Source of the DNA: Schoenoplectus triqueter
Taxonomy: Eukaryota; Streptophyta; Magnoliopsida; Poales; Cyperaceae
Direction of reading: 5' to 3'
DNA length: 64,000 nucleotides
Assembly (NCBI GenBank): GCA_964058805.1
Contig: CAXKVV010000013.1
Location: 620,001-684,000 of the forward strand
Shown here: piece by piece, positions 44,652 through 59,844 of the stretch
Layout of the letters: each line of letters opens with the position of its first letter
Numbering within the stretch: position 1 is the first letter of the stretch
Made by a program: the position numbers and the translations under genes
Notes under the pieces: model-generated
What the model was told of the DNA's origin: nothing
Seen by the model: the letters and a program-made list of their open reading frames with translations, nothing else
Databases searched by the model: none

Positions 44652-47600
44652 TGTTTACCCTTGAAAAGTTTCAAGGATGAATGGATGAATAAATGAAATA
44701 AATTGATGATAAAATCATAAGAAAGGGGAATAAGAGAAAGAGTAGTGGAAAGGTGGCCCACTGATCAGGAAAAGTCGCTGCCTAACCCCGGAACAAATCC
44801 ATTAGTCCCACAATGGAATGTTGGGCATGAAGTGAAGAGTATAAATACCCCGCTATTCTCTATCCACTCAGCATGAGTGACACCCAAGAAGATCGAGGGA
44901 GAGAGGAGACCTCTTGGGTGTCACCATGTGATTATATCTTTTCTGACAAGTGGGACCCACATGGCAGTCCCTTATGAGCAGCTCCAATGACATGGACCTA
45001 GCCTATTTTGCTAAGAAAGCTAACCAACCCGGAACAGAGGTTAAGCATTAATCCCACAAGGAAATCCTAAATATGGGACGAGGATATAAATACCCCACCA
45101 CCTCCTACTCATTCGAGGTGGCTGACCCTCGGGAGATTTAGGAGAGGGAAAAATCTCCTGATGGGTCAGCCATTTGATTATATTTTTTTTTCTGACAAGT
45201 GGGACCCACCTGGCAGCCCCTTGCAGAAGAACCTAATAGCATAGCCTATCTGATGAGTCACCCATGTGACCATTTTCACTGACAGGTGAACCCCACACCT
45301 CAGTGACCTATTGAAGAGGGCCAGAATTGAACCCTAGAAATCTGCCTTTGAAGCTAACCCTAGGAAGGAGCTGAAGCAGTGTAATCCCTATACTACATGA
45401 AATGATGTCAATGCCAAGCTAGCATTTTGATGCAACTAATCATGAGAAATTCCAAATGTGATTTTGCTTTCAAGGCTGACCTGGTGCCAAAGCTGCGAGC
45501 AACCACCTAACCATGCTTTGATTTGTGTCAATTACTGATAAGTAGTCAGTTATTTGACCAAGTCACCCTCATGTTAAGGGATTGAAAGTCGATTTCACAA
45601 GACTGATCAGGTGCCAAAGCTGGGAGCAACCACCTGATCAAGTCTAGATTTGTATTAATTGCTGATAAGTAGTCAGCATTTGATCAAATCAAGCCCTAAT
45701 GGATATCAATATAAGTCTAATTGGTATTTAGTTAGGGTGGTTTCTGCAAGAGGGAGATAATTGGCAGAGACACAGAGCTACAATTGAGATCAGGGATTAA
45801 TTCATAAAGAATAATAGGGTTTTATGAATAAAAGAATTTTTAATCCAGAGAAGGAGGGGTAAAAATGGAATTAAAAATTACAGGGATGATCATCATGAAT
45901 TTAGGGATTTGTGGTGAAATTTTCATGATTTTTGGATGAGTGGAGCTATTAAAATAAATTCAGGGAAGATAAAGGCAGAATAAATGAATTAATCAAAGGC
46001 TGAGATTTGATCAAAGCAGTTCTGGGTACAATCTGGGGACAGAGACTCATCTGGGTGCAAACTGGGGATCCCAGACACATACACGCAGAATCAGAGAAGA
46101 GAAAGGATATGACACGTGGCAGCTTCTCATTGGGCCACCTCATGCCACGTGTCAGCACCCCATTGGTCCACCTCAGCCAGGTGGGCCCCACCACCACACT
46201 GACCTGACATGTGGGCCCCACCAGCATGCCACGTGGCAGGCTATGACAGGTCCACCTCACCCCAGCATATGCCACACGGCACAACCAGAGTAAGCCACCT
46301 CATTCAGCCTATGCCACATGGCATAATACCATAGGGCCATTTCATCCTATTAATGCCACATGGCATGATCCTACAAGGCCACCTCAGCAGATGTTAAGCA
46401 AATCATTAATGCTAAAGGGGAGTGATTAATATAGCAGCCAATCAGGACATGCCAACTCAGCCTAATTAGCCCTAATACGTATACTAATCAATTGCTGTAA
46501 GCCTAGACTCTGTAATCTTACAGGTGGGACCCTATTGTCAGGATCATGAGTCAGGGGCGCATAAGCCACTAGGTAAGCCAATCTCATTCAAATACAACTG
46601 GAATTTAAATAAAAGAGAAAGAAAGGAAAGGCGTACCTGGCTCACGCACACCATCCCTCTGACTGTGGGCCCCGCTCTGCTGCGGCTCACATGCGCCGAG
46701 ACCGGCCTCCCCGGGGACGCTTTCTTCTTCTCTTCTTCCTCTTCTCCTTTTTCTTCCGCGCGATTGACTGAGAGGCGCCATGAATGAACAGACTAGAGAT
46801 AGCAAGATTCTTCGAATTACTTCAACAGAAGGATGCATATCATTGATTAGAATATGTATCAAGCATGAATTTTAAGGAATATGAAAAGAATAAAGAGAAT
46901 TGCGCTAAGGCAGTCAATGAGATCAAAATTGGGATTGACCTTTGCAAGCTTGTAAAAGTGAAATTAATTGAACAAGCAGCTTTCTTTCACCAAGGCGATG
47001 CTCCCTGGATGCAAAGATAGTCCCCTTTGAAGCCTTGCAATAGCATTCCACTAAGATCACCAATCGGGTAAAAGGCAGCAAGCTCAAATTCAATAGTAGG
47101 GAGTAGAGACAATGCAAAGAACAAGGTGGATCAACTACTGAGTCTAATAGGAGGCTAAGAGAGCTTGCAATTGGATGAATTGATGAGTAAGGTAATGGCA
47201 ATGGTAATTGAGTGAAAATCGGGCTCAAATGGAGAAATGGAGATTTTTCACTGTACAGAGGCTTTTATAGTGTTTCAGAGAGCTCTCTGGTGATTGCCAA
47301 GAGTGGAGAAGGTTCTAGAACAGTCCAGAAGCGAGTGATGGTTAGTTAATATGGAGAGTGGCAAAAGGGTGAATAAAAGAACCTTTGTAACTAACTCAAA
47401 CGGCTTAACCACTGACAGCCAACTCAATTGAGTAATTAGAAAGCACAAATACATCCTAACCATTGATCTAAACTGAACCAAAGGTGGAGATTGAATCCAA
47501 GCCGTGATCCAAGTGCTAATCACCCAACCAATCACCATTTAGCAAATTACACACTTCTAGCCTATATAAACTGAATTGGAAAACACAGAAGGGGTCTCTG

Positions 47601-50054
47601 ATAGAAGCTAGAAGATCTTAATAGTGGAAAGAGAGAGTCAATTGATAACCAGCAAAGAAGAATCAAGAAAAAGCAAGGAAAAGCAATTGGATTAATTGAT
47701 AGTAGACTTAGTCTCTCAATTCAATTCACTTTGCAGCTTCTAGGAGATCCAATCATCATTTGCAAGCTTGATTAGGTACTGTTATAAAACTCAGAGTGTA
47801 ATTGAGAATGTTTTTTTTTGTGAATTGTATAATAAGCTTGATTCTTGCATTAAACCGCATGGTAATTCTCTATTTTTCATTTGATTCAAATGCTATAACA
47901 TTGATTCTTATGCTTTCCTTGCATTTCTGCTTTTCAATTTCTATTTTCTCAATCAAATTTCATGAATTACCAGCATTTATCTTCAAATAAGCCATGAATT
48001 TCAGATAAGCAAAGATTTGAGCTTTTTTCGGTTTGAGGTTTCATATAATTGTGTTGATCTCCTTCTGCGTTTTCATTGTATCACCTAATTGAATTGGTAG
48101 TAGAGTTATATAACTCTCCCATTTCACTGATCCGAATTGACAATCTGTCCAATCTTGGATCGATAGAAGGATAGCTTAATCCTCTCGATTCCGTAGCTTA
48201 GATGATAACTTGAAAGCATACGATTCATCCAAGATACAAGGAAGCACCATAATTGACGGTTAATTGGTGTATAACGATTGAAATGAACACGGCTGGTACC
48301 GCACCGAGTAACACCGAGGTGGATAGGGCTATACACAACGAATTCAGAAAAAATCAAACTTGCAAACATGATCAGGAAGCATAGACGATCAACAACAGGA
48401 AGCTAATTGCAAGAATTATTGACTAATTGAGTTGAATTTGCGATTAGAAACTCAATCGGTACCAAACTGAGACTGTACCGGAAAATGGTACCTCTATACA
48501 CGATGAATCACCGTATCGATCTTCAATCAGATGTGACAGAGAGGTTCTTGGTAATGAGACGATGCTACTAGGTCTATCTGATCGGAAGGGCGGAGCTCCG
48601 GTCACCGGTAACGACTTCCAGTGCGAATCTCAACAGGGTGGTCAACAGAGCAGTCAAAGGGACAGACGCGCACGAGTATTAATGTATAAACACGAGTATT
48701 GACGCACACGTGCGAATCTTGAGGAGATCGGACGATTAAAATAAAATGATGTTTTAAATAAAGATGCAGAATGAATCTGGGCCTTATATCTCGTATGGTT
48801 TAATCTTGAGGCGGATCCAGCGGCCCAGATAAGAACGGAGTTAAATGAAAGATGATCGCTAATCTTGGAGTAGATCTGGCGGCCCAGATTAAGCCCATTA
48901 ATTAAATAATAACAGAATAGTAATAATATAGAGTAAATAGATGATTTGAAAATGCTATTGAACTCCAAATTGACTCAAATTTGTTTCTAAAATTTTCTTA
49001 TTTTTCATACTATTTTTCTATACAATAATATTCCAGCTTTAAAAATATAATCATGATAAAACAATTTAAAAGCAAAAAACATTACCTATATTGATATGTT
49101 TGACCTAGCTTTGACTTGTCATTTTAAATACTATAAAAATTCCAAAAATACAAATAAAAATCATAAATAATAACTAGATATATTTTAGTGATTTTTCAAG
49201 TGATTTTCCATGAAATAATAATGATGATAGTGATACACCATAATAAATGATGAGTAAAAAAATATAATAATAATAATAAAAATAATAGATATTATATTGA
49301 TATTTTCTGCTAAAAGAATAATAAAAATAAATAGCACAAAATATACAAAAATATACTACTATGGTAATAAATAGTAAAATGCATTTTCTTTATAATGATC
49401 ATATAGTTTTATAATATGAATTGTATTTCTTTTGTTATTTCTATACAAATATACAAAAATATACTTTTGATGAATAAAATGTAATAAAAATAATAGTTGT
49501 AATAAAAACATAATGAATTTCATCTCTTATGGTTATTTTCAACTAATAATAAAAAATCTTATACTTTTCCATAGATAATAAATAGAAATAATAAAAATAA
49601 TGAATAGTATAATAAATAGGATAGAATATTAGTAATGATTTCTTTTAGCTATCATAAATAATAATAATAAAAAAAAAATATAAAAAAAAATAATAATAAT
49701 AAAATAGTATAGCTAACCACCTTTTAATTTTGTAAATGATTCTTACATAATGAATAGTATTTTAAATATAATAGAATATAATAATAAAATTCTATTACTT
49801 TAGCTATTATAAACATTTTAAAAATACAAATAAAAAAAATATAGCCATTTTATTTTCTATTACTTTTGTAAGTGATTTTCTATAGAATACATAGAGTTTA
49901 GAAGTAATGAAAATAAAATTCTACTATTTTAGCTATTATAAAATCCCAAAAATATAAATAAAGTTCTAAGTTAATAGCTACCCATTTTCTATTATTTTTG
50001 TAAATAGTTTTCTACATAGATAAATAGCATTCAAAAATAATAATAATAGTAATA

Positions 50055-50100
<46 letters not shown>

Positions 50101-51867
50101 TAATAAATAAATGCATCTTGATAATAGAGATAATAATAGAAGATATTATATGGGCTTTGTATATTTTTGAGATGAATAAAAAATGCTCACACAAGGAGTG
50201 TAGAGTCACATGAGAATATTTGCACAACATTTAGAAAGATATGTCGAGACAAGAACATCTTGACATTTGATGAATAATAATAAAATACGTTGAGACAAGA
50301 ACATCTCGACGTGAGAAGATTAAGGCTTCGATAGCAATATGAAGAAGATGCGTTGAGACAAGAACATCTTGACGTTTGAAGATTAAGGCTTCGATAGCGA
50401 CCTGAGAAGATACATCGAGACAAGAACATCTTGATGTTTGATGAAGAATAACCAGAGCTACGATACTAACATGAAGATATACGTCGACTCTGAAGAAGAA
50501 GAACATTATGATGTCCTAGAGAGGTGACATCTTAATGACTCGCTGCCATGAGCAAGTAACTCATGATTGAATACGCTCACACAAGGGGTGTAGGGCTACA
50601 TAGTAATTTTGCACAAGTAATGCAACACGTAGAATGATTAGTCGAGACAAGAACATCTTGGCGTTCGTTGAAGATTGACCAAAGCTACGACATCAGCATG
50701 GAGAGATATGTCGACTTTGAAGATGAAGAACATTACGATGTCCTAGCGAAGTGACATCTTAATGACTCGGTGTCATGAACAAGTAATTCATGACCATTTG
50801 AGCTGGCAAGACTGAACTCGTCCGTCGATGAGTTTATCTCCTGGCTCATTTCCCGAGAATGTGAGATTGAATCGGTCTGTTGGTAGATTCATCCACAAAA
50901 CAGTGAATGTGAACCGTTCTGTAGGTAGGTTCCTTCACTAACACATGCCTCAATGTTGAACTGGCCCAGCGCTTCAGGTTTGACATTGTGTGCAATTGTG
51001 TTTCCTAGGTTTATGAATCGGCTTAGTGCTTCGAATTCATGATCTAGAAGATCGGTGAGAAGAAATACGTGGGCCATAGCCACCCTTCTCCTGATTCACC
51101 AACCTCAAGATCAACCGGCTCAGTGCTTCGAGTTGTATTTTGTGTGATTGGTTGTTGACTAGTTAAGATTGAACCGGTCTGTTTGTAGGTTTATCTTCTA
51201 GATCAACGGAGGTCGAGTCGGTCTGTATGTAGACTCACCTCAAGCCCCCTATGAAGAGATTAACCTGGTCTGTTGGTAAGGTTACATCTCGAGGTGGCAT
51301 GGACTGAACCGGTCTGTTTGTAGGTTCGTCCCCCATAAGACAAAACCGATCTGTTTGTAGGTTTGTCTTCCATAGATTGAACCGGTCTGTTGGTAGGTTC
51401 ATCTTCCGTAGATCCATTTTTATAAACTTAGACGACCACTTGCCCATCTCTTAACTATACTATTTGCTTCTCTCTTTCAAAGATCCAGAGGTGCCTCGAG
51501 GTTCGTAGCCCAGGGTAATTAACGGTGGGGGCTTGCGCCCACCGGAATCTACAAGAACTCACAATCACTAAAAACCCCCTGAATGTGCATCCAAATAATC
51601 TCTAAACGGCAGAATCGGCCGACACCCATCAGATGCACGCTCGGGAGGGATCTCCGTGTCCTTCTTCCGCAGAACCCATCGCCCGGCGGCGGTGCGGCGG
51701 CGCGCGAAAAAGGGTCGCACAGGATCTGGCACGCCCGGTGGGACTATCAAAATAAACTCAGGGAATATAAGATTTTGGATGCATATCTAGGGGGGATCTC
51801 CGTGTCCTTCTTCCGCAGAACCCATCGCCCGGCGGCGGTGCGGCGGCGCGCGAAAAAGGGTCGCACA
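44652..51867 (+). repeat. 3' LTR (7,216 bp)
   Basis: Collinear with the 5' LTR at an offset of 19,125 and identical wherever I compared, apart from T at 44731 and C at 45321. All LTR sub-features described for 25527-32742 recur here, including the TATA/hairpin modules (44840, 45085), the G-box array (46110-46365), TATA box (47562), hairpin array (50815-51401) and duplicated terminus (51632-51867). Confidence 0.96.
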
Positions 51868-51872
51868 ACTGT
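51868..51872. repeat. target-site duplication ACTGT (right)
   Basis: Identical to 25522-25526. Confidence 0.95.
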
Positions 51873-53214
51873 GTCTGTCGAAAGATACACTTTCAGTTCG
51901 AAAACTCTTACAACATTAACAATGGTGATTTTGAAGATATAGCTAGAGAAAGATGAAGGAGAACATTGTTAGATGTATGGCAGTATATAAACAAATTATT
52001 TGGGATCGAATTTTGAACTCGGTTCATAATTTCTGCAGATTTTTAACACAATATACAATAAAACGTAAAAAAAACCTGAGATTGAGATTGAAATTTGGTC
52101 CCGACACCTGAGATTGAGTTTCAAACTCGGTCCAAATTACTTACGCACAAATTTAAGGTCCTCCTACCATTTTCCTATTTTTTTTATTTACCAAAAAAAT
52201 CTACAATATTTTGCCCACGAAAGATAAATTCAGTCTTGAACAGTTTAGGTTCAATAATCAATAAATTAATGCTCTTCACAAAATGCATTCTAAATACGAA
52301 ACTCAGATTTTAATTCTTCAACTTTTTTAAGTATTCAATCATTTGTATCAAATTGTTTGATGATTTTTCTTAAATAAAGCAAGTTCGTCATTGAGCCTTA
52401 AGTTTTTTTTTTAAAAAAAACATAGTCTTTAAACTTAGTTTATTTTTAAAATCGGTGTTTGAAATTTCTTTTACATTTAGCTGATTATTGAAATAAAAAA
52501 CAAATTGGTCTACAAATTATCATTCTTCCAGAATTAATTGCTCATCGAAATCAAGAAGTACTTGAACTATGCTACATAATATTTGGACTTCAGCTATGAT
52601 CTTAATAAAGTTGGTTCTTCGATATTTTTGATGAAAAATTGGTTGATTTATAAAATTTCATCTAGATCTGATCGAGCCATGAATTTTGAGTTATATATTC
52701 ATTCAATTTCAAAAAAAAAAAAAATCAAATTGATTGTACAACTTTTATTTAAATAAACTTAATCCTTAATTGTTTTTTTAAAAGAGATAGTCAATTCTGT
52801 CTACAATATTCCATTTGCATAATTCTACGTGAAAAATGAAGTAAAATCAGTTCTTCACTTCGTTTAAAAATAGCTTAGAGAATAATGTTTACCATAATTC
52901 AACAAAAACTAATTCCAACTTATCATGTTGTTGAAAGTTCAAGGATATGTTCCGTTTTTTTCCAAATAAAAGCTTAGAGAAAAAAAATTCGTTATTTCCC
53001 AAAAATTAAAAATAAATTTCATTTCTTTTTTTCTAAAAAACTTAAGGAAGAATAAGGATTAAAACTTGATATTTTTTTGTTTCTTTAACTAAGCGTATTT
53101 TTTCTTGAGACCAATTAACTGTACCCCAAATCTATACCCCAACTGAAAAATCGTTGACCACATTATCAAACATCAACAGACCATCCGTCTGCGGACGATC
53201 ACCGAAGTCTTAAA

Positions 53215-53790
53215 ATCGGAAGTCCTACGTCTTAATATTAGGAAAAAAAAATCTTAATTTCTAACATATCAAGTCATATTTTAAACTTAAAATTTATATT
53301 TGAACGACAATCAAGATATAGGCAAGTATTTATATATGAACCTCAATGTCTTAAAACTGAATGCCTCAAGTCTACACATGAGAAATACGACGTCTTAATA
53401 TCTAATATTATAAATTATATTTTAAACTAAAATTTATTTTGTAACAACCATCAGGATATTGACAAGTATTTATACTTGAACATCATTATTTTAAAACTGA
53501 ATATATCAAATCTTAATATGAGAAATACGACGTCTTAATATTTAATATTACAAATCATATTTAAACTTAAAATTTATATTTGAGCATCCATCGGAATATG
53601 GACAAGTATATATACCTAAACTTTAATTTGCTAAAATCAAATATTTCAATTTCTAACACACAAAAAATGATGTCTTAATATCTAATATTATAAATCATAA
53701 TTTTGAACTTCAAATTTATATTTGAACGGACATCAGGATATGAACAAGTCTGTATCCCTAAACTATAATGTTTTAAAACTTAAGTCAATA
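53215..53790. repeat. four-unit tandem repeat, ~140-bp period
   Basis: The anchor CAAGTATTTATA or close variants, each preceded by 'catcaggatat'-like sequence, recur at about 53325, 53463, 53603 and 53745 (spacing 138, 140, 142). Each unit also has GACGTCTTAATAT, CTAATATTATAAATCATA and AAATTTATATTTGA. Units differ by many substitutions, so the array is old. Confidence 0.8.
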
Positions 53791-56700
53791 ACAATTATTT
53801 AATCTCTTGTTTGAATATCGAAAAAAATTATACAATTAAATTTTTATCTTGGATAAGCCAATAACAATAAGGATACAATGTCTGATGTTACACAAAGACA
53901 GAAACAACCACCCGATGAAGTCAAACTGCTCACTAAACAATAACGGTTCTTCTGAAACTCTCTCCACCGTTCTATGAACGGTATTAAAAATCTTAATATA
54001 TAATATTTAAAGTCTTAAGAGCTGTCATATGATGTCTTTATATATAATGCTATACGTCATTTTTAGTTTTAAAGGATAAAAAAATCTCAAATATTTGTTG
54101 AATATTATTTAAACTAAATCTTTATATCTAATGTAATAACTAAGAAATGAAATCTTAATAAAATTTATCTAAAATAATATTTTTATATAATTTATATTCG
54201 ATATAAAATCTCATAAATAAATTTTTAAAATTTAGCATTGAAAGTCTTAAGATAATTCATCTGATGTCTTAATATATATTAACACAAATCTTACTTTTAA
54301 CTTTGAATAATATATAATTCAAAAACTATTTATCAAACTTCTAGAGTCAAATCTATATATCTAATTATTCTTGTCTTAAAACTTAACAATTAAATTCTTA
54401 ATGCTGATTAATAAGTCATATTTAACTTTAAATGATATAAAACTTCATAATATTTTCTAAATATGGATATTCTTATTATCTTAACTAAGATCTTGCAATT
54501 GATAAATTTATTTTTAGTATTTTTTATATCTTAAGACTTTATAATTGATATTTATAAAAAATAAACTCTATAAATAATAAAAAATTTTCTATATCTCATA
54601 TCATTAAGTCATAATATTGTCAATAATATATAATAGGTATGTAACACGAAATAATATTTTTGAAATAATTATGGAAAAAATATGTTTAATATTTAATACA
54701 AATAAGTCTTAAAATCTACCATAACACATTTTAAGATATCATTCAAAATATAATTTATAATTTAGTCTTAATTTTTACTATTATAAATTAATCTAAATAT
54801 ATATTACATATACGCTTCAATAGTAGTGTACATTTACTGACTAAAATTTATATTAATATATCATTCAAAATATAATTTCTGTTAGTTTTGTGTTGATGTT
54901 CCTTCAATCTCAATTCTCAATATTATGATCAAAGCCTTTATAGTTTATATAATAATATTTTATATCTAGTACAACTTAGTCGTCATATTTATTATACTAA
55001 CTCCGACGCACATATATTTAGTGTAATAATTTTTTTTGTATTCTCTCCTATCTCTTAACCAATTCATTCGAATGAATGCTCAAATTTTATCTTTTTACTC
55101 TCAGAAATTGATCTAGCTTCACTTCTTGATCAATCGAGCTTCAGAATATGAGTTTCAACATATTTTTTTTTATGCATGAGAAGTGTAATGGTGATCCAAA
55201 CACTTAAAACATTGGAGTATTTGTTTAAAGCTTCACATATTATCTCTTTAGCCTAGAGAAAATATTTGATCAATCTATTGAGATTCACGCACACTAAATT
55301 GCTCCAATCGAATTTCTAACCAAGATTATTTCTCCCTTGATTTCTTTCAAATCGTTGATCCATTTCATGTTTAATTTAACTCATTGTATTTTTTCATCGC
55401 TAGTTTTTCAACGATATGTAGCATAAAGGGTAACTCTTAAAGATAAGGGAGATATTATTGGAGATTTAGTTCAAACGGGTCAAGTATGTGACCCATATTT
55501 TTTATTTTTTCTTTCAAATATAAATTAAATAACAGTTAAAAAATAGTTAGATTAGTTAAGATAGTTGGGGTATAGAATGAAATATAGAAGTTGGAGTACA
55601 GAAAACTTTTTTTTTGTTTTTTTTTTTTGTGAAAACGCTTGCTGAGTTAAAAACGGTCAATGAGTTAGCAATCTGCCACGAATAAGTTAATTGAGACAGC
55701 GTATATACGGCTTCAATTTGCTGGACCTTGATCTGATGCTAGTAATTATTTTTTCATCGCCCAAGAGGCCCAGAAGCATTCATTTTTCTAGTGATTGTTT
55801 TCTTGTTTTTAAATGCGCAGGGACCAGCATTTTCTTGTTTTTCTTGTGATTTAGTTACCTACTACTAGGGCTGTGCAAATAATCAGTTGATTCCAAACCA
55901 AAACAAATATACATAATAGAAGTTTAATTCGTTTGTCAAATTATGAATCGAATCAAACTTACAAAAATATCAACTGTATAAATATAAAACTGAATAAATT
56001 AAAATTTTATTTGATCTATTCGGTTAAACTGAAAATTATATTTGTTAAAGAGTGATAAAAAATATCGATACTTTCAAAATAAGGATAGAAGAAATAAATT
56101 CTGTAGAAAATAAATATATTTCAGTTTTCTTTAATATATTTTTTATTTATATCTAGTAAAAGTAATTTACTTTATAAATTTTAGATTATTTTGTTATTCA
56201 CTTAGATAAATTTAGAAAAAAAATAAATCGAATCAAAGAATAAAAATCAAATTAACTCATTTTTTTAACTAAACTGAAAATTTTGAACCGGAAAACCAAA
56301 CAAATAGTCTAAAATTTAACTTTTTTTAGTTGAAATCTAATTAAATAAATCCCTCTTTTTTATTCTTTTTCTGAGTACATACACCATAAAGACTGATACA
56401 CATGATATATTTTTCTAAATTTTCAACAACTTTTTTATAATTCATCACTATTTCCAAACACAATTATTGTTTGCAAAAAATCTTTTATTTAAAATAACGT
56501 ACTTTGGTTGTTCAATTTTAATTTAACAAAGGACGATTTTGGTTCCGTAAATGCTACAAATTTGTTTTTAACTGGGCCACAATTTCAAAAGTTCATTTGT
56601 GTTTGTTTATTACTTCAAATATTATGAAACAAATGGGGAATTGAAAAAAAAATACGGTACTGTATATTCAAAAGTTTAATTTGAAATAATACATTTTAAT

Positions 56701-57384
56701 TATTTATTAAATTAGTATATTTTAATCAATAGAATCAAAACTAAAAGAGCTTCAATAAAAAGTCATCTAATTTTGAGGGCTACAGTGCTTTGCACAGACC
56801 GCTTTCATATTATGGATTATTTTTTCATTTTCAAAATCAAAATGGATAATCTGAATCTTCAAAATAATTTTCATATGAAAATTTAGTTGAAAATTAATAT
56901 TATGTTAGAAAATTATCTGATTTAATTATATATTATGAGCCATATATTTTAAAAAAATGATTTGTTAACTATCTAAAAAATAATAATAATTTTTTTAAAA
57001 TATATAAAATTTGACTACAAATTAGTTTTTTCATATAAAAAGTGATCATAATACAGGAAATAATCTGAACTATACACAGTACAATCGCCCAACTCGTGTT
57101 ATTATATACTAGTTGCTTTAGCATGGGGACTATACGTGTTGCGCGTTTCCGTTGACCCGCTGGGACACGCAGAGCAGAGAAATCTCTACACCAATTCCTT
57201 TAACTTGTTTATATTTAAAAAAATATATATCGCTAAGAAAATTAATAAAAAATATAATTCACCATTCTTCCACTTTGTTTACTCTGTAGCATATCACTAA
57301 TTGCAATCCAAATATTACGGGGGATATACAGGGCTGTTGCCTTTTAGCATGCATTTATGGGGCGTGTGCATGCCTTTAAGTAAT

Positions 57385-57760
57385 TTAGAATGAAGCAACA
57401 CAAGCTTACATCACCAACTTTTTTTGTCTTGTTCTTTTGTAGTTGTTTATAATCAAACAATGAAAGCAGAGGAGAGCAATGTACAACATTTGTTTAGAAC
57501 CAATTTTCTTTCACGAACGGTTGGAATCAATCATACGGGACTGTGAGAAGGGATTTATGGTGCATCGTGAATGCCTAAAATAATCTACGACGAAAGTAAT
57601 ACAAGCTTACATCACCAACGTATTCTTTTGTAATTATTTTATAGTAAAACAGAGGAGCTTTTCACCCACAAAAAATGAAAACAGAGGAGCCCAATGTACT
57701 ATTTTTTTTTACAATTAATTTTCTTGGACCAACGGTCGTTATCATACACCTCGTCATTTT
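57385..57760. repeat. imperfect direct duplication of ~200 bp
   Basis: ACAAGCTTACATCACCAAC at about 57400 and 57601, then matching TTCTTTTGTA, AGAGGAG and CAATGTAC, and CAATTTTCTT/TAATTTTCTT with ACGGT further on. Copies are diverged with indels. Confidence 0.65.
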
Positions 57761-59844
57761 CAAAATGGAGAATTTTTTTATGATTTGCAATTATTGATTT
57801 GAAACTTAAAGATGGCATTTATTTTGACATGGACTACAACATAACCTTATGAAAATACCATTTAAGCTGACATGTCTATACAACCCTCAATAAATCACAT
57901 ACCGACCACACAACATATTAACTATCGATAGAATTGAACATGCTACTTCTTGGTTTGTATTTCTTGCAAATAATTAATCACGTCTGTGCTGAAACTGTTT
58001 ACTTCGACATGTGTCTGAAATAAATATAGAGATTATTTATTTTAAAATATTAGTATAATTTTACATCTGAATTAAGAATGCATCAATCATTCAAAATGGA
58101 ATTTAAACTTCGTTTAAATCATTAAAATAATTTTGAGACACTTAAACATTAAGTACTTGTGAAAAAGATTTAATGAATTATTTGTGATTTAATATTTTTA
58201 ACGAAGTTCAAACCGTTAAAATTCTTATTTTAGAGGTTTTTAAACAGTTTAGAAGTTCATGATAAAATTTTCCACCCAATTAATGATTAAGAATCTCAAA
58301 AACATTTCTTATTATTGTATCAAATTATTTTCTTTGTAATCTTCCGAATGTAATATATAATTACTAGTACTTAAATTGTTTGATTTTTTAGTATTATTTA
58401 TTATTATTATAAACGTTAATTTGTTTTAATAATAAATGATGTTGGTATGAAATTGCATTGTCTAGTCTTTTTAAATTAAAAATTAGGTATAAAATGATTG
58501 TCTGTTTTATCATTTAGCAATCAATTAATTTTGTTTTAACTTTAAACCGTTAAATAGTAGTCCCACCGCTAAGAGCCATTAAATATTTTTAAAAGATTGA
58601 AAAAAATACTAATTTGTAGATTATTTAAACTGTTTTGTTGTTGTTGTTGTAAATGAACAATAAAATTAGTATATTTTGAAAATTATTTATGAACATTTAA
58701 AATTGGATAACTTTAACTTCATATTTATCTAACAAAAGGTATAAAGCCAAGTAGAGTAGTGCATGGCACATATGTATATATGTATTTGTATAGAGAGAAT
58801 TGAGGTATACGTTGCTATGTATAATATAGACTGCTCGATGCTATATTTATCAATTTTTATTTTTATTTTTAAAGTCTAATAGTAGATCTGAATGGCTCAA
58901 CATGTTGTCCACAAATAAATTTATTTCTAATTTTTTATAATTTTATAATTTTAAATATTTTTTAGATTAATTAAAAAATACTTGATTGAATTATTATTAA
59001 CCTTCCAATGAAGTGAGTTTTATAACAATCTAAATCACATAAAATTTTAAAGTATTATTAATCTATAAGTTAAATAATATATCTATACACTTTTTCTATT
59101 ATTAAGATGATTTTAAAATTTATTTAAAGTGTCATTATTAAGATTATCAAAACAATTTATCGTCAAGTGACTCATCCCTTTTGAAAAATGAGAAGGGATT
59201 CAATTACCACCATTTTGGTGTCACACCAGTTCCATTAAAATTAAATATTAAATAACTATTATTTAAATTCTTAAATAACAAAACTAATTGAAGAAATATT
59301 TTATAAATATCATCTTATATATGTATACAAAAAAAAATATCATTTTGATATTATTTATATAGGCATCAAGCGTTAATAAAATCAACGGATCAAATTTTAT
59401 AATTTAGACACGTTACTTGATGACTATTCATATGAAGTTAAAATTTTATAATTTTTCATATATATATATATATATATAATTGAGATGATATAGAATATAT
59501 CTAACGGTTCATATTTTTAATTTTATACATAAAAAAATAAATAAACAATATGAACACCAAAATAGTGATAATTGGATCCTTCTCTTGAAAAATTAGGCCA
59601 CTTAAATGTCATGTGAGACCCGTTTATCAATGAGGCGCGGTTGCAGGAGAAATAGGGAGGCAAATGTGGGGCACCGTATCATATCCGTTGAAAATAAGTT
59701 ATTTAGAAATGAGGTCTATACAAAATATTTTTGTTCTAATAGATCCTATATTGTTCTCTCTTTCAATTTTCTTAAACAAAGATTCAGGCATGAATTTTTT
59801 TTTTTTATAATTAGGGCCATCTAAAAAATTAATTACCGTACATT

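Larger units (their letters stand above)
25527..51867 (+). mobile_element. complete 26.3-kb Tat/Ogre-type LTR retrotransposon, non-autonomous
   Basis: The element has two 7,216-bp LTRs (25527-32742 and 44652-51867, offset 19,125), an 11.9-kb internal region, ACTGT on both sides, a primer binding site at 32748 and one long Gag-Pro ORF. The Gag/protease type, the block ELAEINLGTEEDP that normally precedes reverse transcriptase in Tat elements, the chromodomain-less integrase tail and the extra antisense gene before the 3' LTR place it in the Tat/Ogre group of Ty3/gypsy. Reverse transcriptase, RNase H and most of integrase are deleted, so it must have moved with enzymes from another copy. By eye I found two LTR-LTR differences (25606 G versus 44731 T; 26196 T versus 45321 C), and microsatellite lengths also match, so the insertion is very recent. 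It landed next to or within the MULE remnant. Confidence 0.95.

Noticed and set aside
55860..56330. hAT-like element beginning TAGGGCTGTGCAAATAA
   Set aside because: No complementary right end or 8-bp duplication could be found; at most a fragment.
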